64,000 nucleotides of DNA from Rhodoferax sp. (GTDB taxonomy: Bacteria; Pseudomonadota; Gammaproteobacteria; Burkholderiales; Burkholderiaceae_C). The stretch lies in NCBI GenBank assembly GCA_024236015.1, contig JACKLK010000001.1, forward strand, positions 682,001-746,000, read 5' to 3'. This document shows positions 36,724 through 45,801 of this stretch, in pieces. Each line of letters begins with the position of its first letter. Positions within the stretch are counted from its first letter, which is position 1. Below the pieces are notes generated by a model, which was not told the origin of the DNA, made no database searches, and worked only from the letters and a program-made list of their open reading frames with translations. Both the position numbers and the translations under genes were made by a program.

Positions 36724-39003
36724 ATGAAATTTCGCTTCCCCATCGTCATCATCGACGAGGACTTCCGCTCCGAGAACACCTCCGGCCTGGGCATTCGTGC
36801 GCTGGCCCAGGCCATCGAGAGCGAAGGCTTCGAAGTCCTGGGGGCGACCAGTTACGGCGACCTGTCGCAGTTCGCCCAGCAGCAGTCGCGCGCCAGCGCG
36901 TTCATCCTGTCGATCGACGACGAGGAGTTCACCAACGACGCCGATCTCGGGCCGGCGATCCAGAACCTGCGCCATTTCATCGCCGAGGTGCGGCGCAAGA
37001 ACCTGGACGTGCCCCTGTACGTCTACGGCGAGACCAAGACCTCGCGCCACATCCCGAACGACATCCTGCGCGAGCTGCACGGCTTCATCCACATGTTCGA
37101 GGACACGCCGGAGTTCGTCGCGCGCCACATCACGCGCGAGGCGCGCAGTTACCTCGAGGGGGTGCAGCCGCCGTTCTTCAAGGCCTTGCTGGACTATGCG
37201 GAGGATGGTTCGTATTCATGGCATTGCCCCGGGCATTCCGGCGGCGTGGCCTTCCTCAAGAGCCCGGTGGGCCAGATGTTCCACCAGTTCTTCGGCGAGA
37301 ACATGCTGCGCGCCGACGTCTGCAATGCGGTGGAGGAGCTCGGCCAGCTGCTCGACCACACCGGTCCGGTGGCCGAGTCGGAACGCAATGCCGCGCGCAT
37401 CTTCAATGCCGACCACTGTTTTTTCGTCACCAACGGCACCAGCACCTCGAACAAGATGGTCTGGCATCACTGCGTGGCGCCGGGCGACGTGGTGGTGGTG
37501 GACCGCAACTGCCACAAGTCCATCCTGCACGCCATCATCATGACCGGGGCTATTCCCGTGTTCCTCAAGCCCACGCGCAATCACTTCGGCATCATCGGCC
37601 CGATCCCGAAGGAGGAGTTCGAGCCGGCGGCGATCCAGGCCAAGATCCGCAAGAACCCGCTGCTCAAGGGCGTGGACGCCAAGAACGTCAAGCCGCGCGT
37701 GCTGACGATCACGCAGTCGACCTACGACGGCGTGCTGTACAACACGGAAACCATCAAGCAGATGCTCGACGGTTATGTCGACAACCTGCATTTCGACGAG
37801 GCCTGGCTGCCGCACGCGGCCTTCCACCCGTTCTACGGCGCCTACCATTCGATGGGCAAGAAGCGCAAGCGGCCGAAGAAGGCGGTGGTGTATGCCACGC
37901 AGTCGATCCACAAGCTGCTGGCCGGCATCAGCCAGGCCAGCCAGGTGCTGGTGCAGGATGCGCAGGAGACCAAGCTGGACCGGCACCTGTTCAACGAAGC
38001 CTACCTGATGCATACGTCGACCAGCCCGCAATACAGCATCATCGCCAGCTGCGACGTGGCTGCCGCGATGATGGAGCCGCCCGGCGGCACGGCCCTGGTG
38101 GAGGAGAGCATCGCCGAGGCGCTCGATTTCCGTCGCTCGATGCGCAAGATCGCCGACGAATACGGCAGCGACTGGTGGTTCAAGGTCTGGGGGCCGGATC
38201 ACCTGGCCGACGAGGGCATCGGCCGGGCCGATGACTGGATCATCAAGGGCGAGTCCCGCAAGGGCAAGGGCAGCGTCAACTGGCACGGCTTCGGCAAGCT
38301 GGCGGCGGGCTTCAACATGCTCGACCCGATCAAGTCGACCATCGTCACCCCCGGCATGGACCTGAACGGCAAGTTTGCCAAGACCGGCATTCCGGCGAGC
38401 ATCGTGACCAAGTTCCTGGCCGAACATGGCGTGGTGGTCGAGAAGACGGGGCTGTACAGCTTCTTCATCCTGTTCACCATCGGCATCACCAAAGGCCGCT
38501 GGAACACCTTGCTCACGGCGCTGCAGCAGTTCAAGGACGACTACGACAAGAACCAGCCGATGTGGCGCATCCTGCCCGAGTTCTGCCGCGACAACCCCAA
38601 GTACGAAAAAATGGGCCTGGCCGACCTGTGCCAGTTCGTGCACCAGCTCTACGCCAAGTACGACATCGCCCGGCTGACGACCGACATGTACCTCAGCGAC
38701 CTTGCCCCGGCAATGACGCCGACCGAGGCCTATTCGTGCATTGCGCGGCGCAAGACCGAGCGGGTCGAGATCGACGATCTCCAGGGGCGGGTCACCGTGG
38801 GCCTGGTCACGCCGTATCCGCCGGGCATTCCGCTGCTGATTCCCGGCGAGGTGTTCAACCGCAAGATCGTCGACTACCTCAAGTTCTCGCGCGAGTTCAA
38901 CGACCAGTGCCCGGGTTTCGGCACCGATATCCACGGGCTGGTGACCGAACTGGACGAGTCCGGCAAGCTGCGTTATTACGCCGACTGCGTGGTGCAGAGC
39001 TGA
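36724..39003 (+). CDS. Orn/Lys/Arg decarboxylase (probable arginine or lysine decarboxylase)
   Basis: PLP-dependent basic amino acid decarboxylase of 759 residues, cytosolic, related to inducible acid-resistance enzymes. Domains: an N-terminal wing/receiver-like domain (about 1-130, FPIVIIDEDFRSENTSG), a large PLP domain with HCPGHSGG, NGTSTSNK, HFDEAW and the Schiff-base Lys397 (ATQSIHKLLAG), and the C-terminal domain with PYPPGIPLLIPGE. The wing and size favour the AdiA/LdcA group; arginine, lysine and ornithine cannot be told apart here. The ATG at 36724 has GGAG upstream. The 292 bases between the tRNA and this start contain no gene and no clear promoter pair. No antiporter gene is adjacent. 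Confidence 0.92.
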   Translation: MKFRFPIVIIDEDFRSENTSGLGIRALAQAIESEGFEVLGATSYGDLSQFAQQQSRASAFILSIDDEEFTNDADLGPAIQNLRHFIAEVRRKNLDVPLYVYGETKTSRHIPNDILRELHGFIHMFEDTPEFVARHITREARSYLEGVQPPFFKALLDYAEDGSYSWHCPGHSGGVAFLKSPVGQMFHQFFGENMLRADVCNAVEELGQLLDHTGPVAESERNAARIFNADHCFFVTNGTSTSNKMVWHHCVAPGDVVVVDRNCHKSILHAIIMTGAIPVFLKPTRNHFGIIGPIPKEEFEPAAIQAKIRKNPLLKGVDAKNVKPRVLTITQSTYDGVLYNTETIKQMLDGYVDNLHFDEAWLPHAAFHPFYGAYHSMGKKRKRPKKAVVYATQSIHKLLAGISQASQVLVQDAQETKLDRHLFNEAYLMHTSTSPQYSIIASCDVAAAMMEPPGGTALVEESIAEALDFRRSMRKIADEYGSDWWFKVWGPDHLADEGIGRADDWIIKGESRKGKGSVNWHGFGKLAAGFNMLDPIKSTIVTPGMDLNGKFAKTGIPASIVTKFLAEHGVVVEKTGLYSFFILFTIGITKGRWNTLLTALQQFKDDYDKNQPMWRILPEFCRDNPKYEKMGLADLCQFVHQLYAKYDIARLTTDMYLSDLAPAMTPTEAYSCIARRKTERVEIDDLQGRVTVGLVTPYPPGIPLLIPGEVFNRKIVDYLKFSREFNDQCPGFGTDIHGLVTELDESGKLRYYADCVVQS

Positions 39004-39009
39004 TCAGGG

Positions 39010-39036
39010 CGCGGCAGCGCCGCGCGTGCTGCCGCG
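39010..39036. terminator. Hairpin between convergent decarboxylase and fabI
   Basis: CGCGGCAG (39010-39017) pairs with CTGCCGCG (39029-39036) across an 11-base loop. There is no T-run, so intrinsic termination is uncertain, but the position in a 48-base convergent gap suits a terminator. Confidence 0.4.
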
Positions 39037-39051
39037 TCGACGGGCGCGGAC

Positions 39052-39846
39052 TCAGGCTGCGCCGTCGCCCACCGTCGAGATCGCCACCGCGTTGAAGCCG
39101 CCGTCGACATAGGTGATCTCGGCGCTGACCCCGCCGGCCAGGTCGCTGAGCAGGAAGGCGGCGACATTGCCGACATCGTCGATCGTCACGTTGCGCCGGA
39201 TCGGCGAGGCGTCGGCGACCACGCCCAGCAGCTTGCCGAAGTCCTTGATGCCGCTGGCGGCCAGCGTCTTGATCGGGCCGGCGCTGATGCCGTTGACCCG
39301 CGTGCCGCGCGGGCCCAGGGCCTCGGCCAGGTAACGCACCGAGGCCTCGAGCGAGGCCTTGGCCAGGCCCATGGTGTTGTAGTTCGGCACGATGCGTTCG
39401 GCGCCCAGGTAGGTGAGCGTCAGCAGCGAGGATTTGTCGCTGAGGTAGGGCAGGGCCGCCTTGGCCATGCCGGCGAAGCTGTAGGCGCTGATGTCGTGGG
39501 CGATGCGGAAGTTCTCGCGGCTCAGGCCATCGAGGAAGTTGCCGGCGATCGCCTCGCGCGGCGCAAAGCCGATCGCGTGCACGAAGCCGTCGAACTGCGG
39601 CCAGGTCTGCGACAGGTCGGCGAACAGGCGCTCGATCTGGGTGTCGTCGCCGACGTCGCAATCGAAGATCAGGTTCGAGTCCAGGCTGGCGGCGAACTCG
39701 GTGATGCGGTCCTTGAAGCGTTCGCCCACGTAACTGAAGGCCAGCTCTGCGCCCTGCGCCCGGCAGGCCTTGGCGATGCCGTAGGCGATCGATCGGTTGC
39801 TGAGCACACCGGTGATCAACAGTTTCTTTCCAGCGAGAAAACCCAT
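39052..39846 (-). CDS. fabI: Enoyl-[acyl-carrier-protein] reductase (NADH)
   Basis: Last step of each fatty-acid elongation cycle, reducing trans-2-enoyl-ACP; target of triclosan and isoniazid-type inhibitors. The 264-residue protein has the atypical SDR glycine pattern GVLSNRSIAYGIA, AIGFAP at 91-96, and the catalytic pair Tyr146 and Tyr156-x6-Lys163 (YNTMGLAK), matching E. coli FabI numbering. It is convergent with the decarboxylase gene and divergent from yejA with only 37 bases between starts. Confidence 0.97.
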   Translation of the reverse strand: MGFLAGKKLLITGVLSNRSIAYGIAKACRAQGAELAFSYVGERFKDRITEFAASLDSNLIFDCDVGDDTQIERLFADLSQTWPQFDGFVHAIGFAPREAIAGNFLDGLSRENFRIAHDISAYSFAGMAKAALPYLSDKSSLLTLTYLGAERIVPNYNTMGLAKASLEASVRYLAEALGPRGTRVNGISAGPIKTLAASGIKDFGKLLGVVADASPIRRNVTIDDVGNVAAFLLSDLAGGVSAEITYVDGGFNAVAISTVGDGAA

Positions 39847-39883
39847 GCCTCAATCTCCATCAAAAATCCTGCAGAATTGTCGC

Positions 39884-41686
39884 ATGCGCAAATGGATGTT
39901 CGTGATGCTGATGCAGCTGGCCTGGCCGGCGTGGGCCGCACACGGATATGCACTCTGGGGCGACCTGAAGTACCCGGCCGGTTTCGACCACTTTGCCTAT
40001 GTCAATGCGCAGGCCCCCAAAGGCGGCGAACTGCGCCTGGTCAGCAACCTGCGGGTATCCACGTTCGACAAGTACAACCCGTTTACCATCCGCGGCAATG
40101 CGCCGGCCTATCTGTCGGCGCTGATGTTCGACACCTTGCTGACCGGCTCGCTGGACGAGACCGCGTCCGGATACGGCCTGCTGGCCGAGGACGTGGTCGT
40201 GGCCGAGGACGGCCTGTCGGCCACGTTCCGGCTGCGGCCCGAGGCGCGGTTCCACAACGGGGATCCGGTGCTCGCTGCCGACGTCAAGCACAGCTACGAC
40301 ACCTTGATGGGGCCCTTCGTGTCGCCGGCCTACAAGACCATCCTGCAGGAGGTGGCCGGCATCGAGGTGCTGGACCCGCGCACCGTGCGTTACCGGTTCC
40401 GCCAGCCGAACCGGGAACTGCCGCTGACCGTGGGCGGGCTGCCGGTGTTCAGCCGCAAGTGGGGCATGGAAAACGGCCAGGCCAAGCCCTTCGACAAGGT
40501 AGTGATGGACATCCCGATCGGCAGCGGGCCGTATCGCATCGGCCCGGTGACCTTCGGCAAGGACATCACCTACGTGCGCGACCCCGATTACTGGGCGCGC
40601 GACCTGAACGTGCGGCGCGGCACGGCCAATTTCGACCGCATCACGGTCAAGATCTACAAGGACAACACCGCGCGGCTGGAGGCGCTCAAGGCCGGCGAGT
40701 TCGACCTGATGCGCTTCTTCTCGGCCGGCGACTGGGCCCGCCGGGTCACCGGCAAGCGGTTCGACTCGGGGGAACTGGTCAAGGCCGAGTTCCGGCACAG
40801 CCTTCCGTCGGGGTTCCAGAGTTACGTGCTCAACCTGCGCCGGCCGAAGTTGCAGGACATCCGGGTACGGGAGGCACTCGGCCTGGCGTTCGACTACGAG
40901 TGGATGAACCGCCAGATGTTCTATAACTCCTACCAGCGGGTCAATGGCCTGTTCGGCAATACCGAATGCCACGCCACCGGTACGCCTTCGAGCGAGGAAC
41001 TGGCGCTGCTCGAGCCCTGGCGCGGCAAGGTGCCCGAGGCCGTGTTCGGCCCGATGACGGTGCCGCCGCGCACCGACGGCGACTCCTCGCTGCGCGCCAA
41101 CCTGCGCAAGGCCAAGGCCTTGCTCAACGCGGCCGGCTGGTCGGTCAGCGAGGGCAAGTTGCGCAACGCCCGCGGCGAACCGCTGGTGCTCGAATACCTG
41201 GACAGCAACGAAGGTGGCGCCCGCGTCGTCACGCCCTGGGCGCGCAACCTGGAGAAGATCGGTGTCACGCTGGTGTTCCGTCCGGTCGACTTCGCGCTGT
41301 ACCAGCAGCGGCTGCAGAAGTTCGATTTCGACATCACCACGCTGGCCTACCAGGGCACCCACAACCCGGGGCAGGAATATGCCGACCTGTTCGGCAGCAA
41401 GGCTGCCGACATCGAGGACTCCGGCAACGTGACCGGCATCAAGAGCCCGGCCGTCGACGCGCTGGTGGACCGCATGACCCGCGCCCGCAGCAAGGCCGAG
41501 TTGCTGCCCGCCTGCCGCTCGCTCGAGCGCGTGATTGCGCACAGCCACATCCTGATTCCGCAGTGGTTCGCCAGCACCCACCGCATCGCCTACAACGCCT
41601 GGCGCCTGGCGCGGCCGGCGCAGATGCCGCCGTATGCCCAGGGCGAGGGCTGGGCCATCGACACCTGGTGGGCGAACAAGCCGTGA
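39884..41686 (+). CDS. yejA: Peptide ABC transporter substrate-binding protein YejA-like
   Basis: Periplasmic receptor of family 5 (SBP_bac_5) for oligopeptides; the Yej system imports microcin C-type peptides in E. coli. The 600-residue protein begins with a signal peptide (MRKWMFVMLMQLAWPAWA). YejA-type hallmarks follow: ALWGDLKYPAGFDHFAYVNAQAPKGGELRL near the mature N-terminus, and DPDYWARDLNVRRGTANFDRI. The ATG at 39884 is preferred because it opens the signal peptide; an ATG at 39845 would overlap the fabI start. It is the first gene of yejABEF, with yejB ten bases later. Confidence 0.92.
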   Translation: MRKWMFVMLMQLAWPAWAAHGYALWGDLKYPAGFDHFAYVNAQAPKGGELRLVSNLRVSTFDKYNPFTIRGNAPAYLSALMFDTLLTGSLDETASGYGLLAEDVVVAEDGLSATFRLRPEARFHNGDPVLAADVKHSYDTLMGPFVSPAYKTILQEVAGIEVLDPRTVRYRFRQPNRELPLTVGGLPVFSRKWGMENGQAKPFDKVVMDIPIGSGPYRIGPVTFGKDITYVRDPDYWARDLNVRRGTANFDRITVKIYKDNTARLEALKAGEFDLMRFFSAGDWARRVTGKRFDSGELVKAEFRHSLPSGFQSYVLNLRRPKLQDIRVREALGLAFDYEWMNRQMFYNSYQRVNGLFGNTECHATGTPSSEELALLEPWRGKVPEAVFGPMTVPPRTDGDSSLRANLRKAKALLNAAGWSVSEGKLRNARGEPLVLEYLDSNEGGARVVTPWARNLEKIGVTLVFRPVDFALYQQRLQKFDFDITTLAYQGTHNPGQEYADLFGSKAADIEDSGNVTGIKSPAVDALVDRMTRARSKAELLPACRSLERVIAHSHILIPQWFASTHRIAYNAWRLARPAQMPPYAQGEGWAIDTWWANKP

Positions 41687-41696
41687 GCCATCGACC

Positions 41697-42731
41697 ATGA
41701 CCGCCTACATCCTCAAGCGACTGCTGCTGATGGTGCCCACCTTGCTCGGTGTGCTGACGATCACCTTCATCGTGATCCAGTTCGTGCCGGGCGGCCCGGT
41801 CGAGCAATACCTGGCCGAGGCCAAGGCTGGTGCCATTGCCGGCGGCAGTGCCGAAGGCGGGGGCCTGGCCTACCGCGGCGCCCAGGGGGTGGACAACCAG
41901 CGGCTGGAGCAGATCAAGGCCTTGTACGGCTTCGACAAGCCGCCCATCGAACGGTTCGTCGACATGCTGGCGCGGTTTGCCCGCTTCGACCTGGGCCGCA
42001 GCTTCTTCCAGAACAAGGACGTCGGCGAGTTGATCATCGAGAAGCTGCCGGTGTCGATCACGCTCGGCCTATGGACCTTCTTCATCAGCTACGGCATTGC
42101 GGTGCCGCTGGGCGTGGCCAAGGCGGTGCGCGCCGGATCGCGCTTCGACTTCGTCACCACGCTGATCGTGCTCGTGGGTTATGCGATTCCCGGTTTCGTG
42201 CTGGGCGTGGCCTTGCTGGTGGTGTTCGGCGGGCAGTTGCAGTGGTTTCCGCTGCGCGGGCTCACGTCGAGCAACTGGGAGGAGCTCTCGTGGGGCGCAC
42301 GCATCGTCGACTACCTGTGGCATATCACGATGCCGGTCACGGCCATGGTGCTGGGCAGTTTCGCCGTCACCGCGATGCTGACCAAGAACGCCTTCCTGGA
42401 GGAGATCCGCAAGCAATACGTGGTCACGGCGCGGGCCAAGGGCCTGAGCGAGAAGCAGGTGTTGTGGAAACACGTGTTCCGCAACGCCTTGATTCCCATC
42501 ATCACCGGTTTTCCGGCGGCCTTCATCGGCGCGTTCTTCACCGGTGCCTTGCTGATCGAGACCCTGTTCTCGCTCGACGGGCTGGGCCTGCTCAGTTACG
42601 AGAGCGTGATCCGGCGCGACTATCCAGTGGTGCTGGGCACGCTGTTCCTGTTCACGCTGATCGGCCTGGTGACCAAGCTGATCTCCGACCTGTGTTACGT
42701 CTGGGTCGACCCGCGGGTCAAGTTTGATTAG
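41697..42731 (+). CDS. yejB: Peptide ABC transporter permease YejB-like
   Basis: Inner-membrane permease of the DppB/OppB type (344 residues). The first helix is MTAYILKRLLLMVPTLLGVLTITF-like and is followed by FVPGGPVEQ. The EAA coupling loop lies near TARAKGLSEKQVLWKHVFRNALIP. The N-terminal periplasmic loop is longer than in DppB (about residues 30-90), as is normal for YejB. The start at 41697 follows the yejA stop closely. A 180-base non-coding stretch rich in hairpins separates it from yejE. Confidence 0.93.
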   Translation: MTAYILKRLLLMVPTLLGVLTITFIVIQFVPGGPVEQYLAEAKAGAIAGGSAEGGGLAYRGAQGVDNQRLEQIKALYGFDKPPIERFVDMLARFARFDLGRSFFQNKDVGELIIEKLPVSITLGLWTFFISYGIAVPLGVAKAVRAGSRFDFVTTLIVLVGYAIPGFVLGVALLVVFGGQLQWFPLRGLTSSNWEELSWGARIVDYLWHITMPVTAMVLGSFAVTAMLTKNAFLEEIRKQYVVTARAKGLSEKQVLWKHVFRNALIPIITGFPAAFIGAFFTGALLIETLFSLDGLGLLSYESVIRRDYPVVLGTLFLFTLIGLVTKLISDLCYVWVDPRVKFD

Positions 42732-42911
42732 GATGACGAACGCCCCCCGTCTGTCCGGTCTCACTGCGTGTAGACCGTCCGAACCCCCCACTGGGGGGCG
42801 CCCCCTACGGCCTGGCAGAGCCAGTTCCGTGGGGGTCCCCACGTGCCTGCTTCACAGCCGCTCGACCTTTCATGCCCTGTGGGTTGCACCGCGTGCGGTG
42901 GAGCAACTGAC
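42732..42911. repeat. 180-base palindromic non-coding insert within the yej operon
   Basis: The gap between yejB and yejE contains CCCCCC-ACT-GGGGGG (42784-42798), CGTGGGG-GT-CCCCACG (42828-42843) and a GTTGCACC...GGTGGAGCAAC arm pair near its end. The other yej junctions are ten bases or an overlap, so this stretch looks inserted. No transposase, terminal repeats or T-run were found. Confidence 0.6.
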
Positions 42912-43985
42912 ATGATGCAGTCGACCACCCGCGTCCCCAGCCATTCCCCCGCCCGCCGCGCCTGGACGCGGTTTCGGCGCAACCGGCTCGGCTACTGGAG
43001 CCTGGTCGCGTTCTGCGCGATGGCGGTGCTGAGCCTGTTCGCCGAGCTGATCTCCAACGACCGGCCGCTGCTGGTGCGTTACGAGGGGCAGTATTACTTC
43101 CCGCTGGTGCAGGACTATCCGGAGACCACGTTCGGCGGCGACTTCCTGACCGCCACCGACTATCTTGATCCGTTCATCCGCGAGCGTCTGGCGCAGGAGG
43201 GCAACTGGGCCATCTTCCCGCTCAACCGGTACGGGCCCAAGACGCTGAACTACTTCGCCGCCAATCCCAACCCGTCGGCGCCCACGCGCGAGAACTGGCT
43301 CGGCACCGACGACCGCGGTCGCGATCTGCTGGCGCAACTGATCTACGGCTTTCGGGTGAGCGTGTTCTTCGCGCTGGCACTGACCGTGACCGGCGTCGCG
43401 CTGGGCGTGCTGGCCGGCGCGCTGCAGGGATTCTTCGGCGGCAAGATCGACCTGGCGTTCCAGCGTTTCATCGAGATCTGGGGCGCAATGCCCGAGTTGT
43501 ACCTGCTGATCATCTTCAGCGCCATCTTCGCGCCGAGCCTGGCGCTGCTGCTGGTGCTGCTGAGCCTGTTCGGCTGGATGGGATTGTCGGACTACGTGCG
43601 CGCCGAGTTCCTGCGCAACCGCCAGCTCGACTATGTGCGCGCCGCCCGTGCATTGGGCGTGGGCAACTGGCAGATCATCGTGCGCCACATCCTGCCCAAC
43701 AGCCTGACGCCGGTGGTCACCTTCCTGCCGTTTCGCATGAGCGGCGCCATCCTGGCGCTGACCTCGCTCGACTTCCTGGGCCTGGGTGTGCCGCCGGGCA
43801 CGCCGTCGTTGGGCGAACTGCTGTCGCAGGGCAAGAACAACATCGACGCCTGGTGGATCTCGCTGTCGACCTTCGCCGTGCTGGTATTGACGCTGCTGCT
43901 GCTGACCTTCATGGGGGACGCCTTGCGCGATGCGCTCGACCCGCGCAAGGCCGACACGCCGCCGGTGCCGGAGACGCAGCCATGA
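42912..43985 (+). CDS. yejE: Peptide ABC transporter permease YejE-like
   Basis: Second permease of the Yej system (357 residues), of the DppC/OppC type. It has a cytosolic N-terminus with SPARRAWTRFRRNRLGYWSL, a large first periplasmic loop (about 55-150) with LGTDDRGRDLLAQLIYG, and the coupling loop YVRAARALGVGNWQIIVRHILPN. The start is one of two adjacent ATGs (42912 or 42915); the open frame upstream lies in the palindromic insert and is not supported. Its stop overlaps the yejF start (ATGA). Confidence 0.93.
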   Translation: MMQSTTRVPSHSPARRAWTRFRRNRLGYWSLVAFCAMAVLSLFAELISNDRPLLVRYEGQYYFPLVQDYPETTFGGDFLTATDYLDPFIRERLAQEGNWAIFPLNRYGPKTLNYFAANPNPSAPTRENWLGTDDRGRDLLAQLIYGFRVSVFFALALTVTGVALGVLAGALQGFFGGKIDLAFQRFIEIWGAMPELYLLIIFSAIFAPSLALLLVLLSLFGWMGLSDYVRAEFLRNRQLDYVRAARALGVGNWQIIVRHILPNSLTPVVTFLPFRMSGAILALTSLDFLGLGVPPGTPSLGELLSQGKNNIDAWWISLSTFAVLVLTLLLLTFMGDALRDALDPRKADTPPVPETQP

Positions 43986-45589
43986 CCGCGCTGCTCGACG
44001 TCACCGGCCTGCGCGTGGCCTTCGGCGGCAAGGATGTCGTCAAGGGCATCGACTTCTCCATCGCCGCCGGCGAGAAACTCGCGCTGGTGGGCGAGTCCGG
44101 TTCGGGCAAGACGGTCACCGCGCTGAGCCTGCTCGGGCTGGCAGCCAACGCGCACTGCCGGGGCACGGCCCGGTTTGCACTGGACACGGGTTCGGTCGAC
44201 CTGCTGGCCATGCCCGAGCCCGATCTGCGCGCGATCCGCGGGCGCGACATCGCGATGATCTTCCAGGAGCCGATGACGGCGCTCAATCCCTTGTTCCCGG
44301 TCGGCAACCAGATCGCCGAGGTGTTGCAGCTCAAGCAGGGCCTGGACAAGGCCGCCTGCGCCAAGGCGGTGGTCGACCTGCTGGCCAGCACCGGCATTCC
44401 CGATCCCGCGCGCCGGGCCCAGGCCTTCCCGCACCAGTTGTCGGGCGGGCAGCGCCAGCGCGCGATGATCGCCATGGCGCTGGCCTGCAAGCCGCGCCTG
44501 TTGCTGGCCGACGAACCGACCACCGCACTGGACGTGACCGTGCGCGCCCAGATCCTGGAACTGCTGGCCGAACTGCAGCGCGAATACGGCATGGCCGTGC
44601 TGATGATCACGCACGACCTGAACCTGGTGCGCAAGTTCGCGGACCGGGTCGCGGTGATGGAACAGGGCGCGCTGGTCGAGCATGGCACGGTGGCGGCCGT
44701 GTTCGCCGACCCGCAGCATGCCTATACCCGCAAGCTGATCGACAGCCGGCCCGTGCGCGATGTCGACGAAATTGCCCCCGACGCCGCGCCCGTCGGTCCG
44801 CCCCTGCTGGAGGCGGCCGACGTGTCGGTGGCGTATCCGGTGCCGGTGCCCGGCGTGCGCGGCTGGTTTCGCAAGGGCGCCTTCGTCGCCGTCAAGGGGG
44901 CCTCGTTCAGGATCACGCCGGGGCGCACGCTGGGCGTGATCGGCGAGTCCGGCTCGGGCAAGTCCACGCTGGCTCTGGCCGCGCTGGGCTTGCAGCCGTT
45001 CGATGGCGAACTGCGGGTTACCGGCCAGCCCTGGGGGCGGGACAAGGCGCTCGACAAGTCCTTGCGGCGCAAGGTGCAGGTGGTGTTCCAGGATCCGTTT
45101 TCGTCGTTGTCGCCGCGCATGACGGTCGAGGAGATCGTCGGCGAGGGCTTGCTGGTGCACCAGCCGGCATCGTCGCGCGCCGAGCGGCAGCAGCGCGTGT
45201 TGCAGGCGCTGGCCGAGGTCGGCCTGGACGAACGGCAGTTTCCCAACCTGCTGAGCCGCTACCCGCACGAGTTCTCCGGCGGGCAGCGCCAGCGGCTGGC
45301 CGTGGCCCGGGCGCTGATCGTCGAGCCGCAGCTGCTGGTGCTCGACGAGCCGACCAGCGCCCTGGACGTGACGATCCAGCAGCAGGTGTTGCGCCTGCTG
45401 CAGTCGCTGCAGCGCCAGCGCCGGCTCAGCTACCTGTTGATCACCCACGACGTGGACGTCATCCGGGCCATGGCGCACGACGTGTTGGTCATGAAAGACG
45501 GCGAGATCGTCGAGGCCGGCCCGCTGGCGCAGGTGCTCGACGCGCCGCGCCACCCCTATACCCGCGCCCTGGTGGCGTCCGTGGCTTGA
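43982..45589 (+). CDS. yejF: Peptide ABC transporter ATP-binding protein YejF-like (two NBDs)
   Basis: Cytosolic ATPase energising YejBE. The 535 residues hold two complete ABC domains: Walker A GESGSGKT at 37-44 and GESGSGKS at 321-328, two SGGQRQR signatures, and two Walker B/D-loop segments (LLLADEPTTALD, LLVLDEPTSALD). This fused arrangement replaces the separate DppD and DppF subunits and is the hallmark of YejF. It overlaps yejE by four bases. Confidence 0.95.
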   Translation: MTALLDVTGLRVAFGGKDVVKGIDFSIAAGEKLALVGESGSGKTVTALSLLGLAANAHCRGTARFALDTGSVDLLAMPEPDLRAIRGRDIAMIFQEPMTALNPLFPVGNQIAEVLQLKQGLDKAACAKAVVDLLASTGIPDPARRAQAFPHQLSGGQRQRAMIAMALACKPRLLLADEPTTALDVTVRAQILELLAELQREYGMAVLMITHDLNLVRKFADRVAVMEQGALVEHGTVAAVFADPQHAYTRKLIDSRPVRDVDEIAPDAAPVGPPLLEAADVSVAYPVPVPGVRGWFRKGAFVAVKGASFRITPGRTLGVIGESGSGKSTLALAALGLQPFDGELRVTGQPWGRDKALDKSLRRKVQVVFQDPFSSLSPRMTVEEIVGEGLLVHQPASSRAERQQRVLQALAEVGLDERQFPNLLSRYPHEFSGGQRQRLAVARALIVEPQLLVLDEPTSALDVTIQQQVLRLLQSLQRQRRLSYLLITHDVDVIRAMAHDVLVMKDGEIVEAGPLAQVLDAPRHPYTRALVASVA

Positions 45590-45610
45590 CGCCGTGGCGG
45601 TCTGGGCGCA

Positions 45611-45633
45611 GCGCCGGTGATGCCCTCCGGCGC
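45611..45633 (+). terminator. Hairpin downstream of yejF
   Basis: GCGCCGG (45611-45617) pairs with CCGGCGC (45627-45633) 22 bases after the yejF stop. The following sequence has only a short ATTT, so it is a weak candidate for operon termination. Confidence 0.4.
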
Positions 45634-45699
45634 GCAATTTCATGTTGCTTTCCCGCGCAAACAGGGGGGAAAGGGGTGGTAACGCGCAATATTTTGCAG

Positions 45700-45705
45700 T
45701 AGAAT
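45700..45705 (+). promoter_or_regulatory. Candidate -10 of the rimP-nusA-infB operon
   Basis: TAGAAT lies just upstream of the leader hairpin at 45717. The hexamer 17 bases before it (TGGTAA) is a poor -35 match, so the assignment rests mainly on position. Confidence 0.4.
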
Positions 45706-45716
45706 CCTAGCTTCAC

Positions 45717-45756
45717 GACCAAACGGGCGGGTTTTCACCGCCCGTTTTTTTTGGTC
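45717..45756 (+). terminator. Leader terminator/attenuator upstream of rimP
   Basis: GACCAAACGGGCGG pairs with CCGCCCGTTTTTTTTGGTC around a GTTTTCA loop, giving at least a ten-pair core stem followed by eight T residues. It sits between the putative promoter and rimP (start 45802), so transcripts of the translation operon must read through it. Confidence 0.8.
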
Positions 45757-45801
45757 GGGCAGATTGTGGTTCCGGGAACACTGATTGGGGACGTGGATCG
45801 A

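Noticed and set aside
42784..42843. Intrinsic terminator after yejB
   Set aside because: The hairpins are strong but no T-run follows, and yejE and yejF belong functionally to the same system.
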